From positions 3,348,001 through 3,412,000 of the forward strand of contig NZ_JAPEPI010000001.1 in the NCBI RefSeq assembly GCF_026340305.1: DNA of 64,000 nt. The letters run 5' to 3'. This DNA comes from Streptomyces sp. NBC_01381 (lineage in GTDB: Bacteria; Actinomycetota; Actinomycetes; Streptomycetales; Streptomycetaceae). The notes beneath the pieces are model-generated. The model ran no database searches, had not been told where the DNA came from, and saw nothing but the letters and a program-made list of their open reading frames with translations. This document shows positions 19,030 through 27,492 of the stretch, piece after piece. The position numbers and the translations under genes were made by a program. Position 1 is the stretch's first letter. Every line of letters begins with the position of its first letter.

Positions 19030-19794
19030 ATGGCAACGCTTGAAATCCGCGACCTGCACGTCACTGTCGAGGTCGAGAACGGCACCAAGGAAATCCTCAA
19101 GGGTGTCGACCTGACCGTGAAGCAGGGCGAGACCCACGCCATCATGGGCCCGAACGGCTCCGGCAAGTCGACCCTCGCGTACTCGATCGCGGGACACCCC
19201 AAGTACACGATCACGCAGGGCACCGTCACCCTCGACGGCGAGGACGTCCTGGAGATGTCCGTCGACGAGCGCGCCCGCGCCGGCATGTTCCTGGCCATGC
19301 AGTACCCGGTCGAGGTCCCCGGCGTATCGGTCTCCAACTTCCTGCGTACGTCGGCCACCGCGATCCGCGGCGAGGCCCCCAAGCTGCGCACCTGGGTGAA
19401 GGAGGTCAAGTCCGCGATGGAGCAGCTCCAGATGGACCCGGCCTTCGCCGAGCGCAACGTGAACGAGGGCTTCTCCGGCGGTGAGAAGAAGCGCCACGAG
19501 ATCCTCCAGATGGAGCTCCTCAAGCCGAAGATCGCGATCCTCGACGAGACGGACTCCGGTCTGGACGTCGACGCCCTGCGTCAGGTCTCGGACGGCGTCA
19601 ACCGCGTCCGTGAGACCGGCGAGGTCGGCACCCTGCTGATCACGCACTACACGCGCATCCTGCGCTACATCAAGCCCGACTTCGTGCACGTCTTCGCGAA
19701 CGGCCGCATCGCCGAGTCCGGCGGCGCGGAGCTCGCCGACAAGCTCGAGGCCGAGGGCTACGAGGCTTACACGAAGGGTGGCGTATCCGCGTGA
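19030..19794 (+). CDS. sufC: Fe-S assembly ATPase SufC
   Basis: ABC-type soluble ATPase of the SufBCD complex. 254 residues. Walker A GPNGSGKSTLAYSIAG, the family-specific signature FSGGEKKRHEILQM, Walker B PKIAILDETDSGLD and the switch ITHYTRIL. It starts 5 bp after the Rieske gene and overlaps the sufS start by 4 bases. Confidence 0.97.
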   Translation: MATLEIRDLHVTVEVENGTKEILKGVDLTVKQGETHAIMGPNGSGKSTLAYSIAGHPKYTITQGTVTLDGEDVLEMSVDERARAGMFLAMQYPVEVPGVSVSNFLRTSATAIRGEAPKLRTWVKEVKSAMEQLQMDPAFAERNVNEGFSGGEKKRHEILQMELLKPKIAILDETDSGLDVDALRQVSDGVNRVRETGEVGTLLITHYTRILRYIKPDFVHVFANGRIAESGGAELADKLEAEGYEAYTKGGVSA

Positions 19795-21047
19795 CACAGC
19801 TGCCGGGCCTCCTCGACACCGAGGCGATCCGCAAGGACTTCCCCATCCTGGATCGCACGATCCACGACGGCAAGAAGCTCGTGTACCTGGACAACGCGGC
19901 GACTTCGCAGACGCCGCGCCAGGTGCTCGACGTACTCAACGAGTACTACGAGAAGCACAACGCCAACGTCCACCGCGGCGTGCACGTCCTCGCGGAGGAG
20001 GCCACGGCGCTGTACGAGGGCGCCCGTGACAAGGTCGCGGCGTTCATCAACGCGCCGAGCCGCGACGAGGTGATATTCACCAAGAACGCCTCGGAGTCGC
20101 TCAACCTCGTGGCCAACATGCTCGGTTGGGCCGACGAGCCCTACCGCGTGGACCACGAGACCGAGATCGTCATCACGGAGATGGAGCACCACTCCAACAT
20201 CGTGCCGTGGCAGCTGCTCTCGCAGCGCACGGGCGCGAAGCTGAAGTGGTTCGGTCTCACGGACGACGGCCGGCTCGACCTGTCCAACATCGACGAGATC
20301 ATCACGGAGAAGACGAAGATCGTCTCCTTCGTGCTCGTGTCGAACATCCTGGGCACGCTCAACCCGGTCGAGGCGATCGTCCGCCGCGCCCAGGAGGTCG
20401 GCGCCCTGGTCCTGATCGACGCCTCGCAGGCCGCCCCGCACATGGTGCTCGACGTGCAGGCGCTGCAGGCCGACTTCGTGGCCTTCACCGGCCACAAGAT
20501 GCTCGGCCCGACGGGCATCGGCGTGCTGTGGGGACGCCAGGAGCTCCTCGAGGACCTGCCGCCGTTCCTCGGCGGCGGCGAGATGATCGAGACCGTGTCG
20601 ATGCACTCGTCGACGTACGCTCCCGCGCCGCACAAGTTCGAGGCGGGCACGCCCCCGGTCTCCCAGGCCGTCGGCCTGGGCGCGGCCGTGGACTACCTGT
20701 CGGCGATCGGCATGGACAAGATCGCCGCTCATGAGCACGCGATCACCGAGTACGCGGTCAAGCGCCTCCTGGAGGTCCCCGACCTCCGGATCATCGGTCC
20801 GTCGACCGCCGAGGACCGCGGCGCCGCGATCTCCTTCACGCTCGGCGACATCCACCCGCACGACGTGGGCCAGGTCCTGGACGAGGAAGGCATCGCGGTC
20901 CGCGTGGGTCACCACTGCGCCCGCCCCGTCTGCCTCCGCTACGGAATTCCTGCGACCACGCGAGCGTCGTTCTATCTGTACTCCACGCCCGGCGAGATCG
21001 ACGCGCTGATCGACGGCCTGGAGCACGTACGGAACTTCTTCGGCTGA
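19791..21047 (+). CDS. sufS: Cysteine desulfurase SufS
   Basis: PLP enzyme that takes sulfur from cysteine for cluster assembly. 418 residues, GTG start. The PLP lysine is in FTGHKMLGPTG and the active-site cysteine, which holds the persulfide, is in VGHHCARPVCLRYG (about residue 375). The N-terminal VYLDNAATSQTPRQVLD is typical. It is followed by its sulfur acceptor sufU. Confidence 0.97.
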   Translation: MTQLPGLLDTEAIRKDFPILDRTIHDGKKLVYLDNAATSQTPRQVLDVLNEYYEKHNANVHRGVHVLAEEATALYEGARDKVAAFINAPSRDEVIFTKNASESLNLVANMLGWADEPYRVDHETEIVITEMEHHSNIVPWQLLSQRTGAKLKWFGLTDDGRLDLSNIDEIITEKTKIVSFVLVSNILGTLNPVEAIVRRAQEVGALVLIDASQAAPHMVLDVQALQADFVAFTGHKMLGPTGIGVLWGRQELLEDLPPFLGGGEMIETVSMHSSTYAPAPHKFEAGTPPVSQAVGLGAAVDYLSAIGMDKIAAHEHAITEYAVKRLLEVPDLRIIGPSTAEDRGAAISFTLGDIHPHDVGQVLDEEGIAVRVGHHCARPVCLRYGIPATTRASFYLYSTPGEIDALIDGLEHVRNFFG

Positions 21048-21063
21048 GGGGCTGGCTGGGAAC

Positions 21064-21540
21064 GTGAAGCTGGATTCGATGTACCAGGAAGTCATCCTGG
21101 ACCACTACAAGCACCCGCACGGGCGCGGTCTGCGTGATGGCGACGCCGAGGTGCACCACGTCAACCCGACGTGCGGCGACGAGATCACGCTGCGCGTCAA
21201 GTACGACGGGTCGACGATCGCCGACGTGTCGTACGAGGGCCAGGGCTGCTCCATCAGCCAGGCCAGCGCGTCCGTCCTGAACGACCTGCTTGTCGGCAAG
21301 GAGCTCGCCGAGGCGCAGAAGATCCAGGCCGTGTTCCTGGAGCTGATGCAGTCCAAGGGCAAGCTGGAGCCGGACGACGCGATGGAGGAGATCCTGGAGG
21401 ACGCGGTCGCGTTCGCCGGTGTCTCCAAGTACCCGGCGCGTGTGAAGTGTGCTCTGCTGAGCTGGATGGCGTGGAAGGACGCGACGGCCCAGGCGCTCGA
21501 GGGCGCCGGAGCCGGGATCGCTGAGAGGAAGACCGCATGA
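21064..21540 (+). CDS. sufU: Zinc-dependent sulfur transfer protein SufU
   Basis: Accepts persulfide sulfur from SufS in Gram-positive bacteria. 158 residues, GTG start (MKLDSMYQEVILDHYKHPHG). The three conserved cysteines are in NPTCGDEI, GQGCSISQAS and RVKCALLSW, with the extra insertion before the third cysteine that separates SufU from IscU. The stop overlaps the next ATG. Confidence 0.96.
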   Translation: MKLDSMYQEVILDHYKHPHGRGLRDGDAEVHHVNPTCGDEITLRVKYDGSTIADVSYEGQGCSISQASASVLNDLLVGKELAEAQKIQAVFLELMQSKGKLEPDDAMEEILEDAVAFAGVSKYPARVKCALLSWMAWKDATAQALEGAGAGIAERKTA

Positions 21541-21872
21541 GCGAGAACGAGACGCTGACGAAGCCCGCCTCCGAAGAAGAGGTGCGCGAGGCGCTGTACG
21601 ACGTCGTCGACCCCGAGCTGGGCATCGACGTCGTCAACCTCGGCCTGATCTACGGCATCCACATCGACGACGCGAACATCGCGACGATCGACATGACGCT
21701 CACCTCGGCGGCCTGCCCGCTGACGGACGTCATCGAGGACCAGGCGAAGTCCGCCACCGACGGCATCGTCAACGAGCTGCGGATCAACTGGGTCTGGATG
21801 CCGCCGTGGGGCCCGGACAAGATCACGGACGATGGCCGCGAGCAGCTTCGGGCGCTCGGGTTCAACGTCTGA
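21537..21872 (+). CDS. DUF59/MIP18-family Fe-S assembly factor (SufT-like)
   Basis: 111 residues, a single DUF59 domain: YDVVDPELGIDVVNLGLIYG and the conserved cysteine segment TLTSAACPLTDVIEDQ. Family members help deliver or mature Fe-S clusters. Last gene of the suf operon, overlapping sufU by 4 bases and followed by a tandem repeat and a strong terminator. Confidence 0.92.
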   Translation: MSENETLTKPASEEEVREALYDVVDPELGIDVVNLGLIYGIHIDDANIATIDMTLTSAACPLTDVIEDQAKSATDGIVNELRINWVWMPPWGPDKITDDGREQLRALGFNV

Positions 21873-21920
21873 GACAGGACCTCAGGGCTAAGACAGGACC
21901 TCAGGGTCTGAGACAGGACC
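21872..21920 (+). repeat. Three-copy tandem repeat after the suf operon
   Basis: AGACAGGACCTCAGGG occurs at 21872 and 21891, and its first ten bases again at 21911 (periods 19 and 20). The repeat begins at the last base of the DUF59 gene's stop codon and ends just before the terminator. It probably arose by local duplication. Confidence 0.7.
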
Positions 21921-21925
21921 ACTGA

Positions 21926-21960
21926 TTCGGCCCCCCGCGCTTATGGCGCGGGGGGCCGAA
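21926..21960. terminator. Terminator of the suf operon
   Basis: A perfect 15-bp stem (21926-21940 with 21946-21960) and a 5-nt loop TTATG. It also serves the convergent membrane-protein gene. Confidence 0.9.
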
Positions 21961-21966
21961 CTGCGT

Positions 21967-23094
21967 TTACGGGGTGGGCTGCTGGACCGACGACGCCTCC
22001 GCCAGGGTGTGGGCCAGGCCCTCCTTGCGGATGCGGCTGTCTATGTAGAGCAGCGCGGTCACCAGCGGGAGGAGCACCGTGGCGGCCAGCTGGGTGAGGA
22101 AGCTGCCGACCAGGCCGAGGATGGCGTACAGGCCGAACTGGGAGCGCAGTTGGTCGAGGAAGTAGGCCGACGCGGAGTCGTCCGGGTCCACCGGGGGCGG
22201 GGTCGGCGCCGCGAACTGCAGGGGGAGCCGCAGCGCGAGGGACACCCCCAGCACGATGAGGCCCGCGAGCAGCGAGATGCCGAAGGTGCGCCACCAGGCG
22301 CCGCGCACCAGACGTACGGAGCGCCGCAACGCCGTGAAGGGGCCCGCTGATTCGAGGACCGCGGCCGCCGGGGCGAAGGCGAACAGGACGTACAGCCAGG
22401 CCGCGAGCGGCATCGTCACCAGGAACAGCGGGAAGACCAGGCCGATGGGGATGATCGACTGGGTCATCATCAGGAAGACGAGGGAGAAGAGGAGCAGCGC
22501 GAACGCGGCCACCGGCAGCATCAGGATGACGGCGAGAAATAGCGTCACGGCCGCCACGGACGGCGTCCGTGACCACGCCTTGCGCCAGACCGCGCCGAAC
22601 GTCGCGGGGCGGCCGAGCACCGCCTCGTGCAGGGTGGCCGCGCAGGCGGCCTGGATGAACGAGTTGACGGCCAGCGTGGCGAGCATGAACAGCAGCCACA
22701 CCAGGCCGAACGCGACCAGGATCGGCCTGCCGTCGTCCCATGAGAAGTCCGCGCCCGGATCGTAGACGGCGCGGACGTGGTCCTGGGTCGCCGCGTAGGC
22801 CAGCCCCGCCCCGGCCACGAGGACGACGGCGAGCAGGCCGTAGGCCGCGGCGGCGGTGCCGAACAGTGGCTTGGCGTAGCGCCGCATCGTCGCGAACGCG
22901 CCGCCGATGACGTGGTTGGCGCCGAGCGGAGCGAGGGGGATGACGCCCGGCTTGGGCGGCGGGGGCAGCGGTGCCCAGCCGCTGCCGTTCCAGCCCCAGC
23001 CGGGCGGCGGCCCGCCGTAAGGCCCGGGCGGCCCGTACGGCCCCGGTGGCCCGCCGTAAGGCGCCTGTGGTCCCCACCCCGATGTGTCTGACAT
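21967..23094 (-). CDS. Membrane protein with Gly/Pro/Tyr-rich N-terminus
   Basis: 375 residues. The first 50 residues are a Pro/Gly/Tyr-rich cytoplasmic tail (PYGGPPGPYGPPGPYGG). Then about six membrane helices follow, including LLAVVLVAGAGLAYA and LMLPVAAFALLLFSLVFL, with an amphipathic segment FTALRRSVRLVRGAWWRTFG typical of the glycerophosphoryl-diester-phosphodiesterase membrane-domain-like/DUF7847 group. No catalytic motif is visible. Function unknown. It converges with the suf operon and diverges from the SMR gene. Confidence 0.8.
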   Translation of the reverse strand: MSDTSGWGPQAPYGGPPGPYGPPGPYGGPPPGWGWNGSGWAPLPPPPKPGVIPLAPLGANHVIGGAFATMRRYAKPLFGTAAAAYGLLAVVLVAGAGLAYAATQDHVRAVYDPGADFSWDDGRPILVAFGLVWLLFMLATLAVNSFIQAACAATLHEAVLGRPATFGAVWRKAWSRTPSVAAVTLFLAVILMLPVAAFALLLFSLVFLMMTQSIIPIGLVFPLFLVTMPLAAWLYVLFAFAPAAAVLESAGPFTALRRSVRLVRGAWWRTFGISLLAGLIVLGVSLALRLPLQFAAPTPPPVDPDDSASAYFLDQLRSQFGLYAILGLVGSFLTQLAATVLLPLVTALLYIDSRIRKEGLAHTLAEASSVQQPTP

Positions 23095-23192
23095 CGCTCT
23101 TGTGCTCCGTAGCTTCGTGCGGTGTTCCGCGTGTGCTCGCTGTGGCCCCCCACAGTGATCGCGTCACCTTAGCCGGTCTGCCGTCCGGGTTT

Positions 23193-23230
23193 GCGTACGC
23201 CCGTACATAACGTTGTGTACACTCGTACGC
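23193..23230. promoter_or_regulatory. 38-bp dyad operator in front of the SMR/TetR pair
   Basis: A perfect outer repeat GCGTACG (23193-23199) / CGTACGC (23224-23230) shares its centre with an inner 18-bp dyad GTACATAACGTTGTGTAC (23203-23220, one mismatched pair). The SMR ATG follows directly at 23231. It is most simply the site of the TetR regulator encoded by the second gene. Confidence 0.7.
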
Positions 23231-23551
23231 ATGGGATACGGACTGCTGGCCGCGGCGATCGCGGCGGAGGTGGCCGGGACGACGGCCATGAAGTACAGCG
23301 AAGGGTTCAGCAGGCTCTGGCCCTCGCTGATCACCGTCGCGGGATATCTGATCGCGTTCACCCTCCTCGCGCAGACGCTGAAGACGCTCTCCGTGGGGAC
23401 CGCCTACGCGATCTGGGCGGGGATAGGGACCGCCGCGGTCGCCGGAATCGGGATGCTGTTCCTGGGGGAGTCGACGAGCCTGGTCAAGGTCTCCGGGATC
23501 GCGCTGGTGATCGCGGGCGTCGTCGTGCTCAATCTCGGAGGTGCGCACTGA
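23231..23551 (+). CDS. Small multidrug resistance (SMR) transporter
   Basis: 106 residues, four membrane helices, proton-coupled export of cationic drugs or guanidinium-type compounds. The conserved membrane glutamate is in IAAEVAGTTAMKYSEGF (about residue 13), and the family segment GTAYAIWAGIGTAAVAGIGM is present. The ATG directly follows the operator dyad, so the mRNA is probably leaderless or has a very short leader. The stop overlaps the TetR gene start by one base. Confidence 0.94.
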   Translation: MGYGLLAAAIAAEVAGTTAMKYSEGFSRLWPSLITVAGYLIAFTLLAQTLKTLSVGTAYAIWAGIGTAAVAGIGMLFLGESTSLVKVSGIALVIAGVVVLNLGGAH

Positions 23552-24096
23552 TGGCCCGCAGGTACGACCCCGAGCGGCGGCAGCGGATCATCGACGCCGC
23601 GATCCGGGTGGTGGGACAGAAGGGGATCGGCGGGCTCAGTCATCGTTCGGTCGCCGCCGAGGCCGATGTGCCGCTCGGGTCGACGACCTATCATTTCAAG
23701 ACACTTGACGAGCTGATGGTGGCCGCGCTGCGGCAGGCCAATGAGGGGTTCGCCAAGGCGGTCGCCGCGCGGAGCGCCTTCGAGGATCCGTGCGCCGATC
23801 TCGCCGGTGAGCTCGCCGCACTGCTCGGGGAGTGGCTCGCGGGAGATCGCACGGAGGTGGAGCTGGAGTACGAGCTCTATCTGGCCGCCCTGCGCAAGCC
23901 CGCCCTGCGGCCCGTCGCCGCCGAGTGCGGTGTGGGCCTCGCCGAGGTTCTGGAGCAGCGCACCGATGCCGTCACCGCGCGGGCCATCGCCGCGCTCATG
24001 GACGGGATCTGTCTGGAGGTCCTGCTCACGGACGCGCGGTACGACGAGGAGTACGCGCGTGAGGCGTTCCGCCGGATTGTCGCGTCAGGCGGTTGA
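23551..24096 (+). CDS. TetR-family repressor of the SMR gene
   Basis: 181 residues. N-terminal helix-turn-helix at about residues 10-55: RRQRIIDAAIRVVGQKGIGG, then SHRSVAAEADVPLGSTTYHF. The C-terminal ligand domain is helical with EVELEYELYLAALRKPALRP. Cotranscribed with the SMR pump (TGATG overlap), so the likely circuit is repression through the 38-bp dyad until a pump substrate binds. The 3' end overlaps the convergent regulator gene by 12 bp. Confidence 0.92.
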   Translation: MARRYDPERRQRIIDAAIRVVGQKGIGGLSHRSVAAEADVPLGSTTYHFKTLDELMVAALRQANEGFAKAVAARSAFEDPCADLAGELAALLGEWLAGDRTEVELEYELYLAALRKPALRPVAAECGVGLAEVLEQRTDAVTARAIAALMDGICLEVLLTDARYDEEYAREAFRRIVASGG

Positions 24097-24975
24097 CCGC
24101 CGCAGGCGGCCGACCGTCGCCAGTGCCACGTCGACGCTCGCCGTGACATCCGTGACCGGGTACTGCACGTCCCGCACGACCCGGTCCCGGTCCACCACCA
24201 GGGTCAGCCGCTTCAGCCGGCTCACCCCGGCCACGCGGAACGTCGGCAGGCGCAGCGCCGCCGTCAGGTTCAGGTCCGCGTCCGAGAGGAGCGGGAAGCG
24301 CAGCCGCTCCTTCTCGGCGAACGCCCGCTGTTCGTCGGGGCGTTGGGTGGAGACCCCGTGGACCGTCGCGCCCGCCGCGGTGAACTCGGCGAGCCGGTCG
24401 CGGTAGGTGCAGGACTCCAGCGTGCAGCCCTGGGCGCCGGGGATCCGGGCCCAGTCGGGCGGGTAGGCGTCCTTGCGCGCGTAGGCGCCCGGGAAGCAGT
24501 ACAAGACGGTGTACGGGGTGGTGGCGGCCACCGGGTCATTGAACTCCCCGTCCTCGCCGAGGAGTTGGAGCTCGGGCAGATGCGTGCCCAGCAGCTCGTG
24601 GACCCGCTGTGCCTCCACGGAGGCCTCCGCCGCGGTCGCCATCGTCTCTCCCTCTCCCATCACCCAGGTGTCGCCCCAGTCCTGGAGGGCGACCAGGACC
24701 GGCAGCAGCGCACGGCCGCGTGGCGTCAGGCGGTACTCGTGGCGTACCGGACGGTCCTGATAGGGGACGCGCGTGAGCACCTCCGCGTCCACCAGGAGAC
24801 GCAGCCGCTCGGTCAACACCTTGCGGGACACGCCCAGTTCACGCTGCAGCTCGTCGAAGCGGTGCAGGCCACGGGCCGCGTCGCGCACGATCAGCAGGGT
24901 CCACCAGTCGCCCACGACGTCCAGGGCCTGCGCGATGGCGCAGTGGTCGTCGTCGAGCCGGGTCCGTTGCGCCAT
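24085..24975 (-). CDS. HxlR-type regulator fused to a peroxiredoxin domain
   Basis: 296 residues, two domains. Residues about 10-105 are an HxlR winged helix (DDDHCAIAQALDVVGDWWTL, then LGVSRKVLTERLRLLVDAEV and RHEYRLTPRGRALLPVL), with the usual N-terminal cysteine. Residues about 125-285 form a thioredoxin-fold peroxiredoxin of PrxQ/BCP type, with GCTLESCTYRDRLAEF holding a Cys-x4-Cys pair that can be peroxidatic and resolving. This suggests a one-protein peroxide or thiol sensor. It is divergent from the MFS gene, with dyads in the spacer. Confidence 0.85.
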   Translation of the reverse strand: MAQRTRLDDDHCAIAQALDVVGDWWTLLIVRDAARGLHRFDELQRELGVSRKVLTERLRLLVDAEVLTRVPYQDRPVRHEYRLTPRGRALLPVLVALQDWGDTWVMGEGETMATAAEASVEAQRVHELLGTHLPELQLLGEDGEFNDPVAATTPYTVLYCFPGAYARKDAYPPDWARIPGAQGCTLESCTYRDRLAEFTAAGATVHGVSTQRPDEQRAFAEKERLRFPLLSDADLNLTAALRLPTFRVAGVSRLKRLTLVVDRDRVVRDVQYPVTDVTASVDVALATVGRLRRSTA

Positions 24976-25019
24976 GGGCCGCGGGCCTTTCGTGGGTCGG
25001 TGTCTCGTTGACCTGAGGC

Positions 25020-25074
25020 TGTCATGCTGACATAGTCCGTTCCCAAAAGGAACTCACTCGGGTTCCGGGGGAAC
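25020..25074. promoter_or_regulatory. Three dyads between the HxlR-Prx gene and the MFS gene
   Basis: TGTCA-TGC-TGACA (25020-25032), GTTCC-CAAAA-GGAAC (25039-25053) and GTTCC-GGG-GGAAC (25062-25074) are perfect inverted repeats in a 119-bp divergent spacer. They are candidate operators for the HxlR-peroxiredoxin protein. Confidence 0.5.
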
Positions 25075-25094
25075 GCGGTTCGGGAGGCGGACGG

Positions 25095-26330
25095 GTGGGG
25101 GCGCTGCGGGACGTACCGCGCACGGTGTGGCTGCTGGCGGCGGGGGTGTTCGTGAACGCCTTTGTCGCCTTCACCTTCGTTTTCGTCTTCGTCTATCTGA
25201 CCGGGCCCCGCGGCCTCTCGGTCACCGAGGCCGGAGTCGTCAGCGGCCTCGGCGGCGTCGGCTTGGTCGCGGGCAACTTCACCGGCGGCTGGTACGGCGA
25301 CAGATACGGCCACCGGCGCGTCCTGCTCGCCGCCTCGCTGGTCGGCGGCGTCCTGATCGCCGCGCTGCCCGTCCTGCCCACGCCCGCGCTGTACGCCGTT
25401 CTGCCGCTGGCCCAGTACGGCGCGGGCGTCATCCGCTCGGCCAACTCCGCGCTCGTCGCGGTCACCGTCCCCGAAGGGGCGCGGCGCCAGGCATTCGCCG
25501 TGATCCGCAGCGCGAGCAACGGCGGGATCACCCTCGGCCCGCCGCTCGGCGCGCTCCTCGCCACGACCTTCTCGTACGACTGGCTCTTCCTCGCCGACGG
25601 CATCGGCACCCTCTTCTTCGCGTACTGGACCGCCCGGGTGGTCCCCGCACGCGGCGCCGCGCGGCCGAAAGCGGGACGGACGCCCGGCATCTGGCGTGAG
25701 CTGCGGGCCAGACCGCGGGTGCTCGTACTGCTCGGCGCGATCCTCGTCATCGACCTCGTCTACCGCCAGCAGTACTCGACCTTCCCCGTGTACCTCGGCG
25801 ACCACGGCATGGACGCCCGCGTCTACGGATGGATGATCGCCGTCAACGGCGGCCTCATCCTCTGCCTCGAACTCCCCACCGCCCTGGCCCTGCGGGCCCG
25901 GCCGCCGCTGGCGATCGTCGGCACCGGTCTGGTCCTGGTCGGCGCCGGGTACGCGGCCCTGCTGCTCGGTGCCGGGATCGGTCCCGCCGTGGCGATGATG
26001 GCCCTGCTCACCCTCGGGGAGATCCTCTACAAGTCCACCGCCACCGCGTACGTCTCCGACCAGGCGCCCGAGCACGCGCAGGGCCGCTTCCAGAGTCTGT
26101 ACAACGGCGTCTCCGTCAGCGGCGTGATCCTCTCCCCGCCGCTCGGCGGCGCGCTCTACGCGGTGGCGCCCGGCCTGCTCTGGCCGGTGTGTGCGGTGCT
26201 CGGAGCCTGCGCGGGGCTCGCGGTCCTGGTGGCGGGGCGGATCCCCGAGCGGGCATCCCTCCGGGTGAGCGGCGCCGCCGGTGGCTCGGCCACTGAGACC
26301 GGTTCGCCCGCGCGGTCCCCCGCCGGTTAG
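25095..26330 (+). CDS. MFS transporter
   Basis: 411 residues with 12 predicted helices and the loop-2/3 MFS motif GGWYGDRYGHRRVLL (about residue 65). DHA1-type drug exporters share this layout. GTG start with upstream GGGAGGCGGACGG. Divergent from the HxlR-peroxiredoxin gene, so it is the likely target of that regulator. The Pro/Ser/Ala tail is short. Substrate unknown. Confidence 0.88.
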   Translation: MGALRDVPRTVWLLAAGVFVNAFVAFTFVFVFVYLTGPRGLSVTEAGVVSGLGGVGLVAGNFTGGWYGDRYGHRRVLLAASLVGGVLIAALPVLPTPALYAVLPLAQYGAGVIRSANSALVAVTVPEGARRQAFAVIRSASNGGITLGPPLGALLATTFSYDWLFLADGIGTLFFAYWTARVVPARGAARPKAGRTPGIWRELRARPRVLVLLGAILVIDLVYRQQYSTFPVYLGDHGMDARVYGWMIAVNGGLILCLELPTALALRARPPLAIVGTGLVLVGAGYAALLLGAGIGPAVAMMALLTLGEILYKSTATAYVSDQAPEHAQGRFQSLYNGVSVSGVILSPPLGGALYAVAPGLLWPVCAVLGACAGLAVLVAGRIPERASLRVSGAAGGSATETGSPARSPAG

Positions 26331-26339
26331 GTTTTCCCC

Positions 26340-27329
26340 ATGACCGACACGAACGCTTCCCGCACCACCGGCGCCGTCGCCGCAGGCCTTGCCACCGTCA
26401 CCGCCGACGGCACCGTCCTCGACACCTGGTTCCCCGCGCCCCAGCTCGACGCCGAGCCGGGCCCGTCCGGCACCGAGCGGCTCACCGCCGAGCGCGCCGT
26501 GGAGCTGCTCGGCGACGGTGCCGCCAAGGCGATCGGCCCCGACGCCCGCCGTGGCGTGGAGATCATCGCCGTACGTACGGTCATCGCGTCCCTCGACGAG
26601 AAGCCGCTGGACGCCCACGACGCCTACCTGCGTCTGCACCTGCTCAGCCACCGCCTGGTCAAGCCGCACGGCCAGAGCCTGGACGGCGTCTTCGGCCTGC
26701 TCGCCAACGTCGCCTGGACCTCGCTCGGCCCGGTCGCCGTCGACGACGTCGAGAAGGTCCGGCTCAACGCCCGCGCCGAGGGCCTGCACCTCGCCGTGAC
26801 CTCCATCGACAAGTTCCCGCGCATGACGGACTACGTCGCGCCCAAGGGCGTCCGCATCGCCGACGCCGACCGCGTCCGGCTCGGTGCGCACCTCGCCGAG
26901 GGCACGACCGTCATGCACGAGGGCTTCGTGAACTTCAACGCGGGCACGCTCGGCACCTCCATGGTCGAGGGCCGCATCTCCGCCGGTGTCGTCGTCGGCG
27001 ACGGCTCGGACATCGGCGGCGGCGCCTCCACCATGGGCACCCTCTCCGGCGGCGGCAACGTCCGCATCGTCATCGGCGAGCGCTGCCTGATCGGCGCCGA
27101 GGCCGGCGTCGGCATCGCCCTCGGCGACGAGTGCGTCGTCGAGGCCGGTCTGTACGTCACCGCGGGCACCCGCGTCACCATGCCCGACGGGCAGATCGTC
27201 AAGGCCCGCGAGCTCTCCGGCGCCTCGAACATCCTCTTCCGCCGCAACTCGGTCTCCGGCGCCGTCGAGGCCCGCCCGAACAACGCGGTGTGGGGCGGCC
27301 TGAACGACGTCCTGCACAGCCACAACTGA
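26340..27329 (+). CDS. dapD: Tetrahydrodipicolinate N-succinyltransferase
   Basis: Succinylates tetrahydrodipicolinate in the lysine/diaminopimelate pathway. 329 residues, the actinobacterial DapD type. The left-handed beta-helix is visible as hexapeptide-like repeats from about residue 170: [40 protein letters not shown] and [22 protein letters not shown] stretches. The N-terminal region differs from proteobacterial DapD. It has its own terminator. A dapA-type gene lies 2 kb away. Confidence 0.94.
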   Translation: MTDTNASRTTGAVAAGLATVTADGTVLDTWFPAPQLDAEPGPSGTERLTAERAVELLGDGAAKAIGPDARRGVEIIAVRTVIASLDEKPLDAHDAYLRLHLLSHRLVKPHGQSLDGVFGLLANVAWTSLGPVAVDDVEKVRLNARAEGLHLAVTSIDKFPRMTDYVAPKGVRIADADRVRLGAHLAEGTTVMHEGFVNFNAGTLGTSMVEGRISAGVVVGDGSDIGGGASTMGTLSGGGNVRIVIGERCLIGAEAGVGIALGDECVVEAGLYVTAGTRVTMPDGQIVKARELSGASNILFRRNSVSGAVEARPNNAVWGGLNDVLHSHN

Positions 27330-27350
27330 CGTACGCCACACACTCCGCCT

Positions 27351-27384
27351 GGGCGGCCCGCACCGAAACCGGTGCGGGCCGCCC
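27351..27384. terminator. Terminator after dapD
   Basis: A perfect 15-bp stem (27351-27365 with 27370-27384) and a 4-nt loop. Confidence 0.85.
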
Positions 27385-27492
27385 ACGCGTATGTAGGGAC
27401 AGACGCACAGGCAAGGCATAGCGGGGCGGCGCCGCGCGCGTCATCACGGGCAGAGGGGCAGTGAGGCCCGTCGTAACGCAGGAGACGAGAAG

